The notes beneath the pieces were generated by a model. The model searched no databases. It was given only the letters and a program-made list of their open reading frames with translations, and was not told the DNA's origin. Positions 12,852 through 25,680 of a stretch of 64,000 nt of DNA are shown here, piece by piece. The DNA is from Manis javanica (lineage: Eukaryota; Chordata; Mammalia; Pholidota; Manidae), in the NCBI RefSeq assembly GCF_040802235.1, contig NC_133169.1:44213034-44277033 (forward strand), written 5' to 3'. How positions within the stretch are numbered: position 1 is the first letter of the stretch; each line of letters begins with the position of its first letter. Both the position numbers and the translations under genes were made by a program.

Positions 12852-14515
12852 TTGTGGGGGAGGGCATCTCTCATATTTATTGATCAAATGGTTGTTAACA
12901 ACAATAAAATTCTGTATAGGGGGGTCAATGCTCAATGCACAGTCATTAATCCATCTCAAGCCTAGTTCTCTTCAGTCTCCAATCTTCTGAAGCATAATGA
13001 CCAAGTTCTTACATGGTGAACGAATTCTTACATAGTGAATAAGTTCTTACATGGTGAACAGTACAAGGGCAGTCATCACAGAAACTTTCGGTTTTGATCA
13101 CGCATTATGAACTATAAACAATCTGGTCAAATATGAATATTCAATTGATTTTTATACTTGATTTATATGTGGATACCACATTTCTCCCTTTATTATTATT
13201 ATTATTTTTAATAAACTGATGAAGTGGTAGGTAGATGCAAGATAAAGGTAGAAAACATAGTTTAGTGTTGTAAGAGAGCAATTGTAGATGATCAGGTGTG
13301 TGCCTGTAGACTATGTGCTAATCCGAGCTACACCAGGGCAATAGAACATCCACGGATGCAGAAGCTTTCTCTCAACATGGGGGGGGGGGTGAGGTTCTAA
13401 GCTTCACCACTGTTGTTCCCCAATTTCTCACCTGATAGCCCCCCTGTGAACTGTGCCTGTCTTAGGTTGTTCCTCCCTTGAGGAATCTTACCATCTCTGG
13501 CTAACCAGTCATCTTCCGGGGCCATACAGGGAAATGTAAAGTTGGTAAGTGAGAGAGAAGCCATATTGTTTGAAAAGGTTAGCTTTTTACTTCTTTTCAG
13601 ATTTATGCCCTGTGACTTCTATGCCCAGCACTTGTCTCGAGGTATCTTTACCACCTGGAGAAATTATGATACTCAGTAAATTCGATATGAGGCACGAATT
13701 CTATTTAAGGGTTGTAATAAGGAAGGAGGAAGAAAATCTATAGAGGTAGCATATAGAATAAAACATGGGAGGATTGATTATTTCTTTGACATATCTTCTT
13801 GTAGAGTACCTTAAGCATGTATAGGTATTAAACTACTAACTAACTTGCACACACATATTTACATAATAGGAATACGGTGACATAAACAAAGCAAATCTAT
13901 AATTACCAGCCATCTCCAGTGAAGCCAAGAAAACCATTTAGACACCCTAGGCATTTGTGAAAATTAGTCTATGATATGATGGATATTGTCCAACTGTACA
14001 TGAACAGTCTGACAGATGTCAGACAAATTAAAGCAACCCATTTCTGGGATCTGTTCACATCCTATAAGTTCTTTTAACTGTAGATAGTCCATAGTCATAA
14101 GATTTTGTAGCACTACAACTTGCACCCCTCCCAACTCCTGATTGAGTTCCAACAGTACAGATCCAGTCAAATTCATTGTCTCACTGTATGCACATGCCAG
14201 CCTAAACATCTCCCTCCTCATTCCAATGGCAAGTCCAGGAAACGGTGGGGTGGACGCAGCCACAACCACAGCATCGCCTGGATCCCTGTGGAGGCTTTTT
14301 GATGATCATCCGCTGGCACGAGTCCTCCACAGAGTGCTGATGCCGGAAGCTCCTCCTCATATCGTATCTTAGTTCATTTTCTGGGTATCCAAGCTAGGCC
14401 TTGATCTTCTGCATAGAAACAAACAGACACTTTGCCCACACTTTGACATGCCCTCTATACCACTGTGCAGAACTCATTGGAGGTCAGCACACAGGAACTG
14501 ATTTTTTTTAAAATC
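12852..14515 (-). mobile_element. ERV-derived 3' extension of L1-1 (Env-TM remnant, PPT, U3-like end)
   Basis: In L1 sense this follows an A-tract (14509-14516). A frame at 14269-13964 reads through the SETMNLTG region, a heptad-like stretch ending LKELIGCEQIPEMGC (14033-14059, a CX6CC-type site whose first Cys of the pair is Gly), and then QLDNIHHIID. A stop follows where the other copies continue into FSQMPRVP and a hydrophobic anchor. Downstream come AAGGGAGAAA and TG (about 13178-13190), then a U3-like segment with AATAAA (plus-strand TTTATT at 12876-12881), and the poly(A) tail. The copy lacks the roughly 150-bp spacer seen in L1-3 and L1-4. Confidence 0.72.
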
Positions 14516-14850
14516 TTTAATCTACACTTATATGAAGAATACTATGTTTACTATGCTCTCCCCTATATCAGGTCCCCCCCAAAAACCACATTACGGTCAC
14601 TGTCCATCAGCATAGCAAAATGTAGAATCTCTACTTGTCCTCTCTGTGTTGTACAGCCCTCCCTCCCCTTTCTCCCTTCCCCCACTATGCATGCTAATCT
14701 TAATATCCCCCTTCTTCTTCTCCCCCTTATACCCCCCTGCCCACCCATCCTCCCCAGTTCCTTTCCCTTTGGTACCTGTTAGTCCATTTTTGGGTTCTGT
14801 AATTCCGCTGCTGTTTTGTTGCTTCAGTTTTTCCTTTTTTCTTATACTAC

Positions 14851-17800
14851 TCAGATGAGTGAAATCATTTGGTATTTCTCTTTCTTTGCTTGGCTTATTT
14901 CGCTGAGCATAATACTCACCAGCTCCATTCATGTTGCTGCAAATGGTAGGATTTTTCCTCTTCTTATGGCTGAGTAGTATTCCATTGTGTATATGTACCA
15001 CATCTTCTTTATCCATTCATGTGTCGATGGACATTTAGGTTGCTTCCAATTCTTGGCTATTGTAAATAGTGCTGTGATAAACATAGGGGTGCATCTGTCT
15101 TTCTCAAACTTGATTGCTGCATTCTTAGGGTAAATTCCTAGGAGTGGAATTCCTGGGTCAAAAGGTAGGTCTGTTTTGAGCATTTTGATGAACCTCCATA
15201 CTGCTTTCCACAATGGTTGAACTAATTTACATTCCCAACAGCAGTGTAGGAGGGTTCCCCTTTCTTCACAGCCTCGCCAACATTTGTTGTTGTTTGTCTT
15301 TTGGATGGCAGCTATCCTTACTGGTGTGAGGTGATACCTCATTGTAGTTTTAATTTGCATTTCTCTGATAATTAGCGATGTGGAGCATCTTTTCATGTGT
15401 CTGTTGGCCATCTGTATTTCTTTTTTAGAGAACTGTCTGTTCAGTTCCTCTGCACATTTTTTAATTGGATTATTTGTTTTTTGTTTGTTGAGGCGTGTGA
15501 GCCCTTTATATATTCTGGACGTCAAGCCTTTATCGGATCTGTCATTTTCAAATATATTCTCCCATACTGTAGGGTTCCTTTTGTTCTATTGATGGTATCT
15601 TTCGCTGTACAGAAACTTTTCAGCTTAATGTAGTCCCACTTGCTCATTTTTGCTGTTGTTTTCCTTGCCCAGGGAGGTATGTTCAAGAAGAGGTCACTCA
15701 TGTTTATGTCTAAGAGGTTTTTGCCTATATGTTTATGTCTAAGAGGTTTTTGCCTATGTTTTTTTCCAAGAGTTTAATGCATTCATGACTTACATTCAGG
15801 TCTTTGATCCATTTTGAGTTTACCTTTGTATATGGGGTTAGACAATGGTCCAGTTTCATTCTCCTACATGGAGCTGTCCAGTTTTGCCAGCACCATCTGT
15901 TGAAGAGACTGTCATTTTGGCATTGTATGTCCATGGCTCCTTTATCAAATATTAATTGACCATATATGTTTGGGTTAATTTCTGAAGTCTATAATCTGTT
16001 TCACTGGTCTGTGGCTCTGTTCTTGTGCCAGTACCAAATTGTCTTGATTAATATGGCTTTGTAGTAGAGCTTGAAGTTGGGGAGTGAGATCCCCCCTACT
16101 TTATTCTTCTTTCTCAGGATTGCGTTGGCTATTCGGGGGCTTTGGTGTTTCCATATGAATTTTTGGATTATTTGTTCCAATTCATTGAAGAATGTTGCTA
16201 AAAATTTGATAGGGATTGCATCAAATCTGTATATTGCTTTAGGCAGAATGGCCTTTTTGACCATATTAATTCTTCTTAGCCATGAGCAGGGGATGAGTTT
16301 CCATTTGATAGTCTCCCCTTTAATTTCTCTTAAGAGTGACTTGTAGTGTTCAGAGTATAAGTCTTTCACTTCTTTGGTTAGGTTTATTCCTAGGTATTTT
16401 ATTCTTTTTGATGCAATGGTGAATGCAATTGTTTTCCTGATTTTATCTTTCTATTGGTTCATTGTTAGTGTATAGGAAAGCTACAGATTTCTCTGTGTTA
16501 ATTTTGTATCCTGCAACTTTGCTGTATTCCGATATCAGTTTAGTATTTTTGGGGAGGTGTCTTTAGGGTTTTTTATGTACAGTATCATATCATCTGCAAA
16601 TAGTATCAGTTTAACTTCTTCTTTACCAAACTGGATTCCTTGTATTTCTTTGTTTTGTCTGATTGCCGTGGCTAGGACCTCCAGTACTATGTTAATAACA
16701 GTGGGAAGAGTGGGCATCCCTGTCTGGTTCTCGATCTCAGAGGAAATGCTTTCCGCTTCTCGCTGTTCAGTATAATGCTGTCTGTGGGTTTATCATATAT
16801 GGCCTTTATTATGTTGAGGTACTTGCCTTCTATTCCCATTTCGCTGAGAGTTTTTATCATGAATGGATGTTGAATTTTGTCGAACGCTTTTTCAGCATCT
16901 ATGGAGATGATCATATGGTTTTTGTCTTTCTTTTTGTTGATGTGGTGGATGATGTTGATGGATTTTCGAATGTTGTAGCATCCTTGCATCCCTGGGATTC
17001 ATCCCACTTGGTCATGGTGTATGATCCTTTTGATATACTGTTGAATTCTGTTTGCTAATATTTTATTGAGTATTTTTGCATCTACATTCATCAGGGATAT
17101 TGGTCTGTAATTTTCTTTTTTGGTGAGGTCTTTTCCTGGTTTTGGAATTAGGGTGATGTTGGCTTCATAGAATGAGTTTGCAAGTATTCCCTCCTCTTAT
17201 ATTTTTTGGAACACTTTAAGGAGAATGGGTATTATGTCTTCTCTTGTGTCTGATAAAATTCCGAGGTAAATCCGTCCGGCCCCGGGGTTTTGTTCTTGGG
17301 TAGTTTTCTGATTACCGTTTCAATTTCTTTGCTCGTAATTGGTTTGTTTAACTTTTGTGTTTCTTCCTTGGTCAGTCTTGGGAGGTTGTATTTTTCTAGG
17401 AAGTTGTCCCTTTCTTCTAGGTTTTCCAGCTTGCTGGCATATAGGTTTTCATAGTCGTCTTTAATAATTCCTTGTATTTCTGTGGGGTGTGCCATGATTA
17501 TTCCATTCTCATTTCTGATTATGTTGATTTGTGTTGATTTTCTTTTTCTCTTAATCAGTTTGCCTAGAGGCTTATCTATTTTGTTATTTTCTCAAAGAAT
17601 CAGCTCTTGGTTTCATTGATTTTTGCTATTGTTTTATTCTTCTCAATTTTGTTTATTTCTTCTATGATCTTTATTATGTCCTTCCTTCTGCTGACTTTAG
17701 GCCTCATTTGTTATTCTTTTTCAAGTTTTGTTAGTTGTGATGTTATACTATTTATTTGGCATTGTTCTTCCTTCTTCAGGTGTGCCTGGATCGCTATATA

Positions 17801-18692
17801 CTTTCCTCTTAGGACTGCTTTCACTGCATTACCACAGAAGTTGGGGCTTTGTGTTGTTGTTGTCATTTGTTTCTATATATCCCTTGATCTATATTTTGAT
17901 TTGTTCATTGATCCATTGATTATTTAGAAGCATGTTGTTAACCCTCCATGTGTTTGTGTGCCTTTTTGTTTTCTTTGTAGAATTTATTTCTAGTTTTATG
18001 CCTTTGTGGTCTGAAAAATTGGTTGGTAGAATTTCCATATTTTGGAATTTACTGAGGCTCTTTTTGTGAGCTAGTATGTGGTCTATTCTGGAGAATGTTC
18101 CATGTGCACTTGAGAAGAATGTATATCCTGTTGATTTTGGATGTAGAGTTCTATAGATGTCTGTTAGGTCCATCTGTTCTAGTGTGTTGTTCAATGCCTG
18201 TGTGTCCTTTCTTATTTTCTGCCCAGTGGATTTATCCTTTGGGGTGAGTGGTGTGTTGATGTCTCCTAAGATGAATGCATTGCAGTCTATTTCCCTCTTT
18301 AGTTCTGTTAGTATTTGTTTCACATATGCTGGTGCTCCGGTGTTGGGTGCTTATATATTTAGAATGGTTACATCCTCTTGTTGGACTGAGCCCTTTATCA
18401 TTATGTAGTGTCCTTCTTTATCTCTTGATACTTTCTTTGTTTTGTAGTCTATTTTGTCTGATATTAGTACTGCAACCCCTGCTTTATTCTCGCTGTTGTT
18501 TGCCTGAAATATGTTTTTCCATCCTTTGACTTTTAGTCTGTGCTTGTCTTTGGGTTTGAGGTGAGTTTCTTGTAAGCCGCATATAGATGGGCCTTGCTTT
18601 TTTATCCATTCTATTACTCTATATCTTTTGATTTGTGCATTAAGTTCGTTTACATTTAGGGTGACTATTGAGAGATATGTACTTATTGCCAT
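14851..18692 (-). pseudogene. L1 ORF2 (endonuclease/reverse transcriptase), degraded
   Basis: ORF2p nicks target DNA and reverse-transcribes the L1 RNA. The start MAISTYLSIVTLN at 18692 opens the apurinic-type endonuclease domain (to about 17.9 kb, with CGLQETHLKPKD and the SRIDHIL region). The reverse transcriptase domain follows (about 17.45-16.4 kb), with [31 protein letters not shown] and the catalytic FADD box at 16589-16600. The C-terminal part ends near 14851 after [12 protein letters not shown]. The frame is broken repeatedly by stops and indels, so only fragments of at most about 200 codons stay open. It lies downstream of ORF1 on the same strand, as in all mammalian L1s. Confidence 0.93.
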
Positions 18693-18887
18693 TTGCAGGC
18701 TTTAGATTCGTGGTTACCAAAGGTTCAAGGTTAACTTATTTAGTATCTTACTGCCTAACTTAGCTCGCTTATTGAGCTGTTATATACACTGTCTGGAGAT
18801 TCTTTTCTTCCTCCCTTCTTATTCCTCCTCCTCCATTTTTCATATGTTGTATGTTTTGTTCTGTGCTCTTTTTAGGAGTGCTCCCAA

Positions 18888-19777
18888 CTAGAGCAGTCCC
18901 TGTAGGTTGCCCTGTAGAGGTGGTTTGTGGGAAGCAAATTCCCTCAGCTTTTGTATGTCTGGGAATTGTTTAATGCCACCATCATATTTAAATGATAGTC
19001 GTGCTGGATACAGTATCCTTGGTTCAAGGCCCTTCTGTTTCATTGCATTAAATATATCATGCCATTCTCTTCTGGCCTGTAGGGTTTCTGTCGAGAAGTC
19101 TGATGTTAGCCTGATGGGTTTTCCTTTATAGGTGACCTTTTTCTCTCTCTCTGCTTTTAAAACTCTTTCCTTGCCTTGATCCTTGCCATTTTAATTATTA
19201 TGTGTCTCGGTGTTGTCCTCCTTGGATCCTTTCTGTTTGGGGTTCTGTGTATTTCCATGGTCTGTTCGATTATTTCCTCCCCCAATTTGGGGAAGTTTTC
19301 AGCAATTATTTCTTCAAAGAGACTTTCTATCCCTTTTCCTCTTTCTTCTTCTTTTGGTACCCCTATAATACGAATATTATTCTTTTTGGATTGTTCACAT
19401 AGTTCTCTTAGTGTTGTTTCGTTCCTGGAGATCCTTTTATCTCTCTCTATGTCAGCTTCTATACCTTCCTGTTCTCTGGTTTCTATTCCTTCAATGGCCT
19501 CTTGCATCTTATCCATTCTGCTTATAAATCCTTCCAGGGATTTTTTCACTTCTGTGGTCTCCTTCCTGACATCTGTGATCTCCCTCCGGACTTCATCCCA
19601 TTTCTCTTGCATTTTTCTCTGCATCTCATCCCGTTGCTCTTGCATTTTTCTCTGCATCTCTGTCAGCATGTTTATGATTTTTATTTTGAATTCTTTTTCA
19701 GGAGGACTGGATAGGTCTGTCTCTTTCTCAGGTGTTGTCTCTGTGATTTTTGTCTCCCTGTATTTTTGCCTTTTCAT
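18888..19777 (-). pseudogene. L1 ORF1 (RNA-binding chaperone), frameshifted
   Basis: ORF1p trimerises and coats L1 RNA. The start MKRQKYRETKITETTPEKE is followed by a charged coiled-coil region rich in MQRKMQE repeats, then the RNA-recognition part (NNIRIIGVPKEEE, about 19.33-19.38 kb). The frame meets a stop at 19157-19159. Downstream sequence in other frames resumes with the C-terminal domain (SDFSTETLQARREW, LEPRILYPARLS) and ends at 18888-18890. L1-2 keeps the 19157 region continuous, so this break is copy-specific. Confidence 0.92.
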
Positions 19778-20749
19778 GGTGATAGAGATTGTTTGCAGAG
19801 CTGGTACGAGTGACAGCTGGATGAACTTTCCTTCTTGTTGGTTTGTGGCCTGCCTGTCCTGGGAGAATAGCTACCTCTAATGGCTTATTCTTGGCAGCTG
19901 TGTGCAGACAGGGCTCCTGCTACCTGTCCGGTTGCTACGGAGTTTATGTCCACTGTTGCTGTGGGGGTGGCCTGGTTGGGGCTGCTTCTCCAAAATGTTG
20001 GAGCCCCGTTGGATGGGGAATGGCCAAGAGGCTATTTATCTCTGTAATGGGCCTCTGTGCTCCCTGTTACCTTGGGGGTTACAGTGCACAGAGATCCCCA
20101 GATTCCCTGCCTCTGGGCTAAGTGTTCTGTCCTGCCCCTGTAAGACTTCCTAAAAGCCCTCTCCAAACCAAAACAACAACAGCAACAACGAAAGAGGAAA
20201 AAGAAAAAAAAGGAAAAAAACACGCGATTTTCTTTGTCCTCAGGCGCTGATCTCAGGCACCCGCTCACCGGTCTTGCTGCCCTGTTTCCCTAGTATTGGG
20301 TTCCCTGTCCCTTTAAGGCTTCCAAAAAGCACTCACCAAAAAAAAGGGAAAAATGCGCGATTTTCTTTGTCCTTGGGCGCTGGTCTCAGGCACCCGCTCA
20401 CTGGCCTTACTGCCCTGTTTCCCTAGTATTGGGGTCCTTGTCCCTTTAAGGCTTCCAAAAAGCACTCGCCAAAAAAGAAAAAAAAAACTGCTCCAGTTTC
20501 TTTCCACCCGCCGGGAGCCGGGGGGAGGGGCGCTCGGGTCCCACTTGGCCGGGGCTTGTATCTTACCCCCTTCGCAAGGCGCTGGGTTCTCGCAGGTGTG
20601 GATGTGGTCTGGATGTTGTCCTGTGTCCTCTGGTCTCTATTTTAGGAAGTGGTCTTTGTTATATTTTCATAATTCTATGTGGTTTGGGAGGAGAGTTCCT
20701 CTGCTCTACTCACACTGCCATCTTGGCTCTGCCCCAGGCCATGCTTTTT
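19778..20749 (-). promoter_or_regulatory. L1-1 5' UTR with internal tandem duplication
   Basis: This is GC-rich sequence between the L1 5' end and ORF1, where the internal L1 promoter normally lies. On the plus strand, 'gcgattttctttgtcc' occurs at 20224 and again at 20357, and 'cctttaaggcttcc' at 20310 and 20443. That is a 133-bp tandem unit present about 2.3 times over 20135-20490. L1-2 has a single copy. The element's first bases correspond to plus-strand 'ccatcttggctctgcccc' near 20735. Confidence 0.8.
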
Positions 20750-20764
20750 TCAATCTTATTTTTT
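20750..20764. repeat. Target-site duplication of L1-1, right copy
   Basis: TCAATCTTATTTTTT is identical to 12837-12851. Together the two copies define L1-1 as a single insertion event into duplication copy A. Confidence 0.85.
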
Positions 20765-23100
20765 ACATGTGAAATTGGGACCTAAATTTGATTCCTAATT
20801 TGTTACTATCTTATCAAAATATTTTATTGAAAAATATTTTCTTAGTTTATTTCATCACAATTTTTCTGCTTTTACTTGCCAAGAACTCTGCTAAAGTGAT
20901 GGCATGGAGCCACACATCACATCATCGTGGTCATGGACAAAAATTTGACAATCTGTAAGGGGAATGATTTCTTTCTCTCCACCATTTCCTATTTTTTCAG
21001 ATAATAACACTATAAACTTTCTGTAATTGCACTGGGAGTATTTAATAAGTAGCTTAATACATACATGTTAGTTCTAAATGAACAATAAATTCTTTAAGGC
21101 TGACCCTGTTTCAGATTACTATACAGTGCCCATAGATGTGAAATCATTAACCTCTAGGGTTTATGCTAAGTTACATTGTACTAAATATTGCATTACACTT
21201 CTCGGTATCCCATTTAATATCAGGGATTTTAAAAATTTACTGTCATGACATGATAAATGAAATACTGGGCATAAAATTTCTGTAACAAAACAGCAAAAAA
21301 TTAAGTTATGATTCTGTATGTGGTGTGTGTTAAGAAACAGATTCTCCATAAAGTACGAGGAGTTATTGAGACTGAAAAGACCATAATGATAAAGTATGCA
21401 TCTTAAAATACACTTGACACATTTTCTGTTCCCTGAAATTCCACATAAATTTGGGTAGGTTCCCTTCGAGTCCAAGGAAATGTTAATGAGTCTTAAACTT
21501 ATGTGAGTCTGATTTGTTCCTTTCTTGTTTTCTAACATCTCAACCTCAGATGTAAGCTTACCTGTGCTGGAAAGAAGTCAGTGGCAGGATCCAGATAATA
21601 AGCTTTAGGCTGCCTGGGAGCCATCTGATGACCTTCCAGCTTTGAGTCCTTCTCTCAAGCTTCCCCACGTGAGGCGACTCCCACCTAGATATATAGCATT
21701 GTCTGTTGTCATTCAGATGTGAGAAAAGGGGTGAAAACATTTCCGTTGAGGGGAAGAGCATAAGAAGCTTAGAGGGAACAACTCAGGAGGTCCCCAGGGG
21801 ACTCATTATGTGGTTCATTAGCTAGCATTCCAAAGAGTTTAAAAAGCTTGGAAAAAAATGATCCCCATGTTTTCAGTATGTGAACTGAGCTAGCACTTTA
21901 CCTTGTTCCATTTGACTGTCTTCAGGTGATCCTTACTTAACACTATGAAGCAGTTGGTACACTGACTCTATCTGTTAAAAATTTTTAAGTCACCAGTTTG
22001 CATATTCATTCCACAGATGTTCAATAAATTTCCAACTCTTATGTTACACATTGAAAACACAAAAGAGATGAAAGGAAATAAGAAAGAATGAAAATAATAA
22101 TCTTTATCAGTTTGAAATTGATTGCCCTTATCATTATATAAAAAAAAGTCAGAGGACATTAAAGGAGTCAAAGCAGTATTTACATGAGAGAAAAGAATCA
22201 GTTGGGTTTAGAGACTAAAGATAGAGAGGAAGATAAAATAACCCAGTTTTATCTAATACATGCAATGAGGGGTAGCATACATATATATATATAGGATTCT
22301 TTAATGGTTCATTAATTATCATTATAGGAAATACATGTAACATGTAAAAAAATCTGAAAGTCTTTAAGCACATTTCAAAGCCAAATTCTGAATTACATAT
22401 ACTGACAACTAAAATTAGAAACCTGTAAGTGTATAAAATTCAGGCATCATTTATAAAATGTAAATAAGGAACATGTGATAATACAGGAAAGAAAAGCAAA
22501 AGCAGGTATGACATCAACATGACACGGGTATGAATCCCATCAATTTACTCCCCCAAAAACATGAAAAATACATCATCTGTCCATGGACAAAAGGGCTTTT
22601 GAAGAAACTGTGAGATCTTCATCCATATACAAACTACCCTGGGGAAGTCTCACCCACACACGCATCAGGTCACAGGCAGACAGAACTCAGTCCTAGCTGT
22701 GAGGCCTGCAGTGGCCAGAGAGCCAGGTCTGGACTTTCTCCAGTGCACTTGTGACCCCGTGAGGGGCGATCACAGACAGAAGAAAAGAAACTTTGTTGAT
22801 ATCCAGGTTTCCAGAGGAGAATTTCTAGCACACTGCTGGAGAGAAAAAAATACAAATTTGGACACATTGAAGTGAGTGAAAGGACCAGTTTATCTAGATA
22901 AATAATTTATTAATGAGCACAACAAAAACATAATATAAGGGAGAGAAATAGAATTTTTGTAGGTAATTTAAGCTAAAATGTTCCCAGTGTAAAATAGACC
23001 GCAGTGTCTTGGAGAGGTTTTGCATAAGCCTCATGGTTACTACATAGTGAAAGTCCACAGAGGATTCACAGAAGAGAAAGAGAAAGGAATGAAAGCATTC
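20765..23100. other. Intergenic; upstream arm of duplication copy A
   Basis: No gene is supported. About 20990-22440 aligns by eye with about 40720-42150. Shared landmarks are 'ctagggtttatgctaagtta' against 'ctagggtttagtgtaaaaca' and 'gtatgtggtgtgtgttaaga' against 'ggtctgtgtgtgttaacata'. A short (TA)n run lies at 22280-22294. Confidence 0.55.
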
Positions 23101-25680
23101 CACGTGGAAATCACAACTTTATGACGGATTTCAGCCAGAAGAAAGGGACAAGGCCAGAACAAAACAGCTAGAAAACACTGGGATGTCCTTAGTAAATCTG
23201 TACCAATAAACAGTTATATTAAGTGTAAATGACTCCAGTTGTCCAATGAAAAGATGCTGGGATGAGAGAATTAAACTAGAAGCGGTCGGAGGACAATGGC
23301 AGGACAGGATGTCACCGCGACGACAGCCTCCCCCACACACGCCAGGAGCAGCTGGGATGAGGGCACCTAACCGGGAGCTCCCCGAAGGCCGCAGAGCAGA
23401 CCGCCTGCCCCTGGCGAGGAGGAGAAGCCCGCACCGGGAAGGCAGAGCCGCTGCATCCTGGACCCTCCGAGCCCACGGGCAGGAGCAAGAGGCCCAGCGT
23501 GGAAGGTGCCCGTGAGCAGGTACCCGGCATGCCTGGCTCCGGGGATCTGATTCAGAAAGACAATTCCCCATTGCACTGGCTTTGGAGGCTGGCAGGGTGG
23601 GACACTGGAGGGCGTGGAGCACTGAGGGGGGCTGAGATTCCATCACTTGGGGAGGACTGGAGTGCTTTGTGGGTCCCTCTGAGACCCAACACAGAGGAGA
23701 CGTTTGAAAGGCTTTCTAGCCTTAGGAAGTGTGCAGAGGGCCACAGCTCTGAGGGAGCCGTCTAAGGAGGAGAAGGACACTTTCCAGCATTCCCGCAGAT
23801 GATTGCAGCCAGGCGGTAGTGGGGCCATCTCTGAAGCCCTCCCCCTGCAATGCTGGCTCAGGCCCTGCCTTCCCTGCAGCCCTGCCTCCCCAGGTACACC
23901 CCCCAGGGGTTCTCGACCATTGCTGACAGACATACAGGGCCATCTGACCCATAGCACACCCCGGCAGAAACAGCTGCATGTCACAGAAAAGGACACTCAA
24001 GAGGTGAGCAATGGAGAGCCATTCTGACCAGGAGACAGGCAGGAGGTTGGCCCCTCCCACAGCCCCACCTCAGCAAGTGTCAGCTGCAGAAGAGAAGCAG
24101 GCTCATGAGAGCAGGGGGTGTGAGCTGTGGGCCCCACAAGATGCCTGCTGCATAAATACATGACTCTCCAGGCCAGGAGACTGGCATCTAATTCAAAGGA
24201 GGAAGCCCAGAGGCCCGGACAGAATGAGGAGGCAGAGGAATATATGCCAAACAGAAGAACAAGACAAAACACCAAAACATTCCTATATGAAATGGAGATA
24301 AGCAATTTCCCTAAAAAGAATTCAGCATACAGGTTTAAAGATGCTCACTGAACTGGGGAAAGAATTGGTAATCAGAGTGAGAACTTCAACAGAGGCACAA
24401 TGTATGTGGGAGTCATTGAGAGCTTCAGAATAAATATCCACAATGAAAAATGCAGTAGAATGAACAGTGGGCTGCAGGAGGCAGAGGACCGCACTGGTGA
24501 GCTGGGAGGTAGGGCTGTGCAGAGTAAAAAAGATGAGGAACAGAAGGAAAAAATTAGAAAAAAGGGAAGATACTGAGAGAGCTCTGTAATAACTCCAGAT
24601 GAAACATTATTCTCATAATAGGGATTCCAAAATGAGGAGAGACACAAAGTGGTAGAAAGTCAATTAGGTGAATCCTACCTAACATATGAAGAAGAGCTAA
24701 TATGCATCCTTCTTAAAGTTTTCCAAAAAATATTGGAGGAGGGAACACTTCCTAACTCATTCTGAGGCCACCATCTCTCTAACACCAAAACCAGATAAAG
24801 AAACTACAAAAAAATTACAGACCAATATCCCTGATGAACATAGATGCCAAAATACTCAAAATATTAGCAAACGGAATTCAAAAATGTATCATAAGGACCA
24901 GCCATCAACAAGTGAGATTTATTAGAGAGATGCCTGGATGGTACACTATCTGCACATCCATCAATGTGGCACGCACATTAACAAAAAGAAGGATAAAAAC
25001 CTCGTGATTATACCACCAGATGCTGAAAAATCATTTGACAAATTTAACGTCCAACCATGATAAAAACTCTCAACAGAGTAGGTATAGAGGGAACATATCT
25101 CAACATAATGAAGGCCATATACAAAAAAGCCACAGCCAACATCATACTCAACGGCAAACAGCTGAAAATATTTTTTCTAAGATCAGGAACAAGACAAGAA
25201 TGCCCACTCTTCCCACCTTTATTCAACATAGCACTGGACAACACACAGAGATAACAGGCATCCAGGCTGGTGAGTGAAATAAGTCTAACAGAGAAAGCCA
25301 AATACCATATGATTTCACTTATATGTGGAATCTAAAGAAACAAACAAATAAAATGAGAATAGATTAATAAATACAGAGAACAAACTGGTGGTTGCTATAA
25401 GGGAGGGGTGAAAATGTGTGTGAAAGAGGTAAAGGGGATAAAGAGGTACAAACTTCCAGTAAAAAAAATACTTATGCCACAGGAATGTAAAGTACAGCAT
25501 AGGGAATAAGGTCGGTACTATTGTAGTAGCTTTGTGTGGTGACAGGGTGTAAGTACACCTATTCTGGGGGGCATTTTGTAATGTCTATAATTGTGGAATC
25601 CCTATGTTGTACTTCTGAAACTAATATAATATTGTGTATTGATTATACTTCAATTTTTTAAAAGTTAAAAACATTTGTAT
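23100..25680 (+). mobile_element. Old plus-strand L1 with large internal deletion
   Basis: The order of pieces is L1-like. A GC-rich 5' UTR-like segment (about 23290-24150) comes first. An ORF1-like segment follows (about 24200-24660: 'gaacaagacaaaacaccaaa', 'gaaatggagataagcaattt', 'aagatgctcactgaactggg'). Next is an ORF2 reverse-transcriptase segment (about 24690-25245: [20 protein letters not shown], then [20 protein letters not shown]). The old-type L1 3' end is at 25290-25680, with 'agaggtacaaacttccagta' and a terminal 'actaatataatattgtgtat'. The endonuclease part of ORF2 and the ORF2 tail are missing. The left edge is uncertain. Confidence 0.75.

Larger units (their letters stand above)
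12852..20749 (-). mobile_element. L1-1: near full-length LINE-1 with retrovirus-derived 3' extension
   Basis: The element reads on the minus strand. Its 5' end is near 20749, followed by the 5' UTR, ORF1 (18888-19777), ORF2 (14851-18692), the native L1 3' UTR (about 14525-14850), an A-tract, the ERV-like extension, and its 3' end at 12852 next to a T-tract. A 15-bp target-site duplication flanks the whole unit. At about 7.9 kb it is longer than a typical 6-7 kb mammalian L1 because of the extension. Both ORFs carry stops and frameshifts, so it is not autonomous as read. The bases between the recognisable 5' UTR end (about 20737) and the duplication are of unknown origin. Confidence 0.93.

Noticed and set aside
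14563-15016. Minus-strand frames rich in Gly, Arg and Lys in the native L1 3' UTR
   Set aside because: They come from the polypurine (G-rich) tract typical of L1 3' UTRs, with frames extending from the ORF2 end. It may form G-quadruplexes but is not coding.
19176-19880. A 234-codon plus-strand frame opposite L1 ORF1
   Set aside because: It is the reverse complement of the coiled-coil coding region, and its Ser/Leu/Ile-rich composition follows from that.
23131-24305. Many overlapping open frames up to 171 codons in a GC-rich stretch
   Set aside because: They overlap on both strands without motifs. The region fits the 5' UTR of the old plus-strand L1, and high GC lowers stop frequency.
25020-25277. 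Plus-strand 85-codon frame in the old L1
   Set aside because: The true L1 reading is in the adjacent frame ([14 protein letters not shown]); this one is an out-of-frame shadow.
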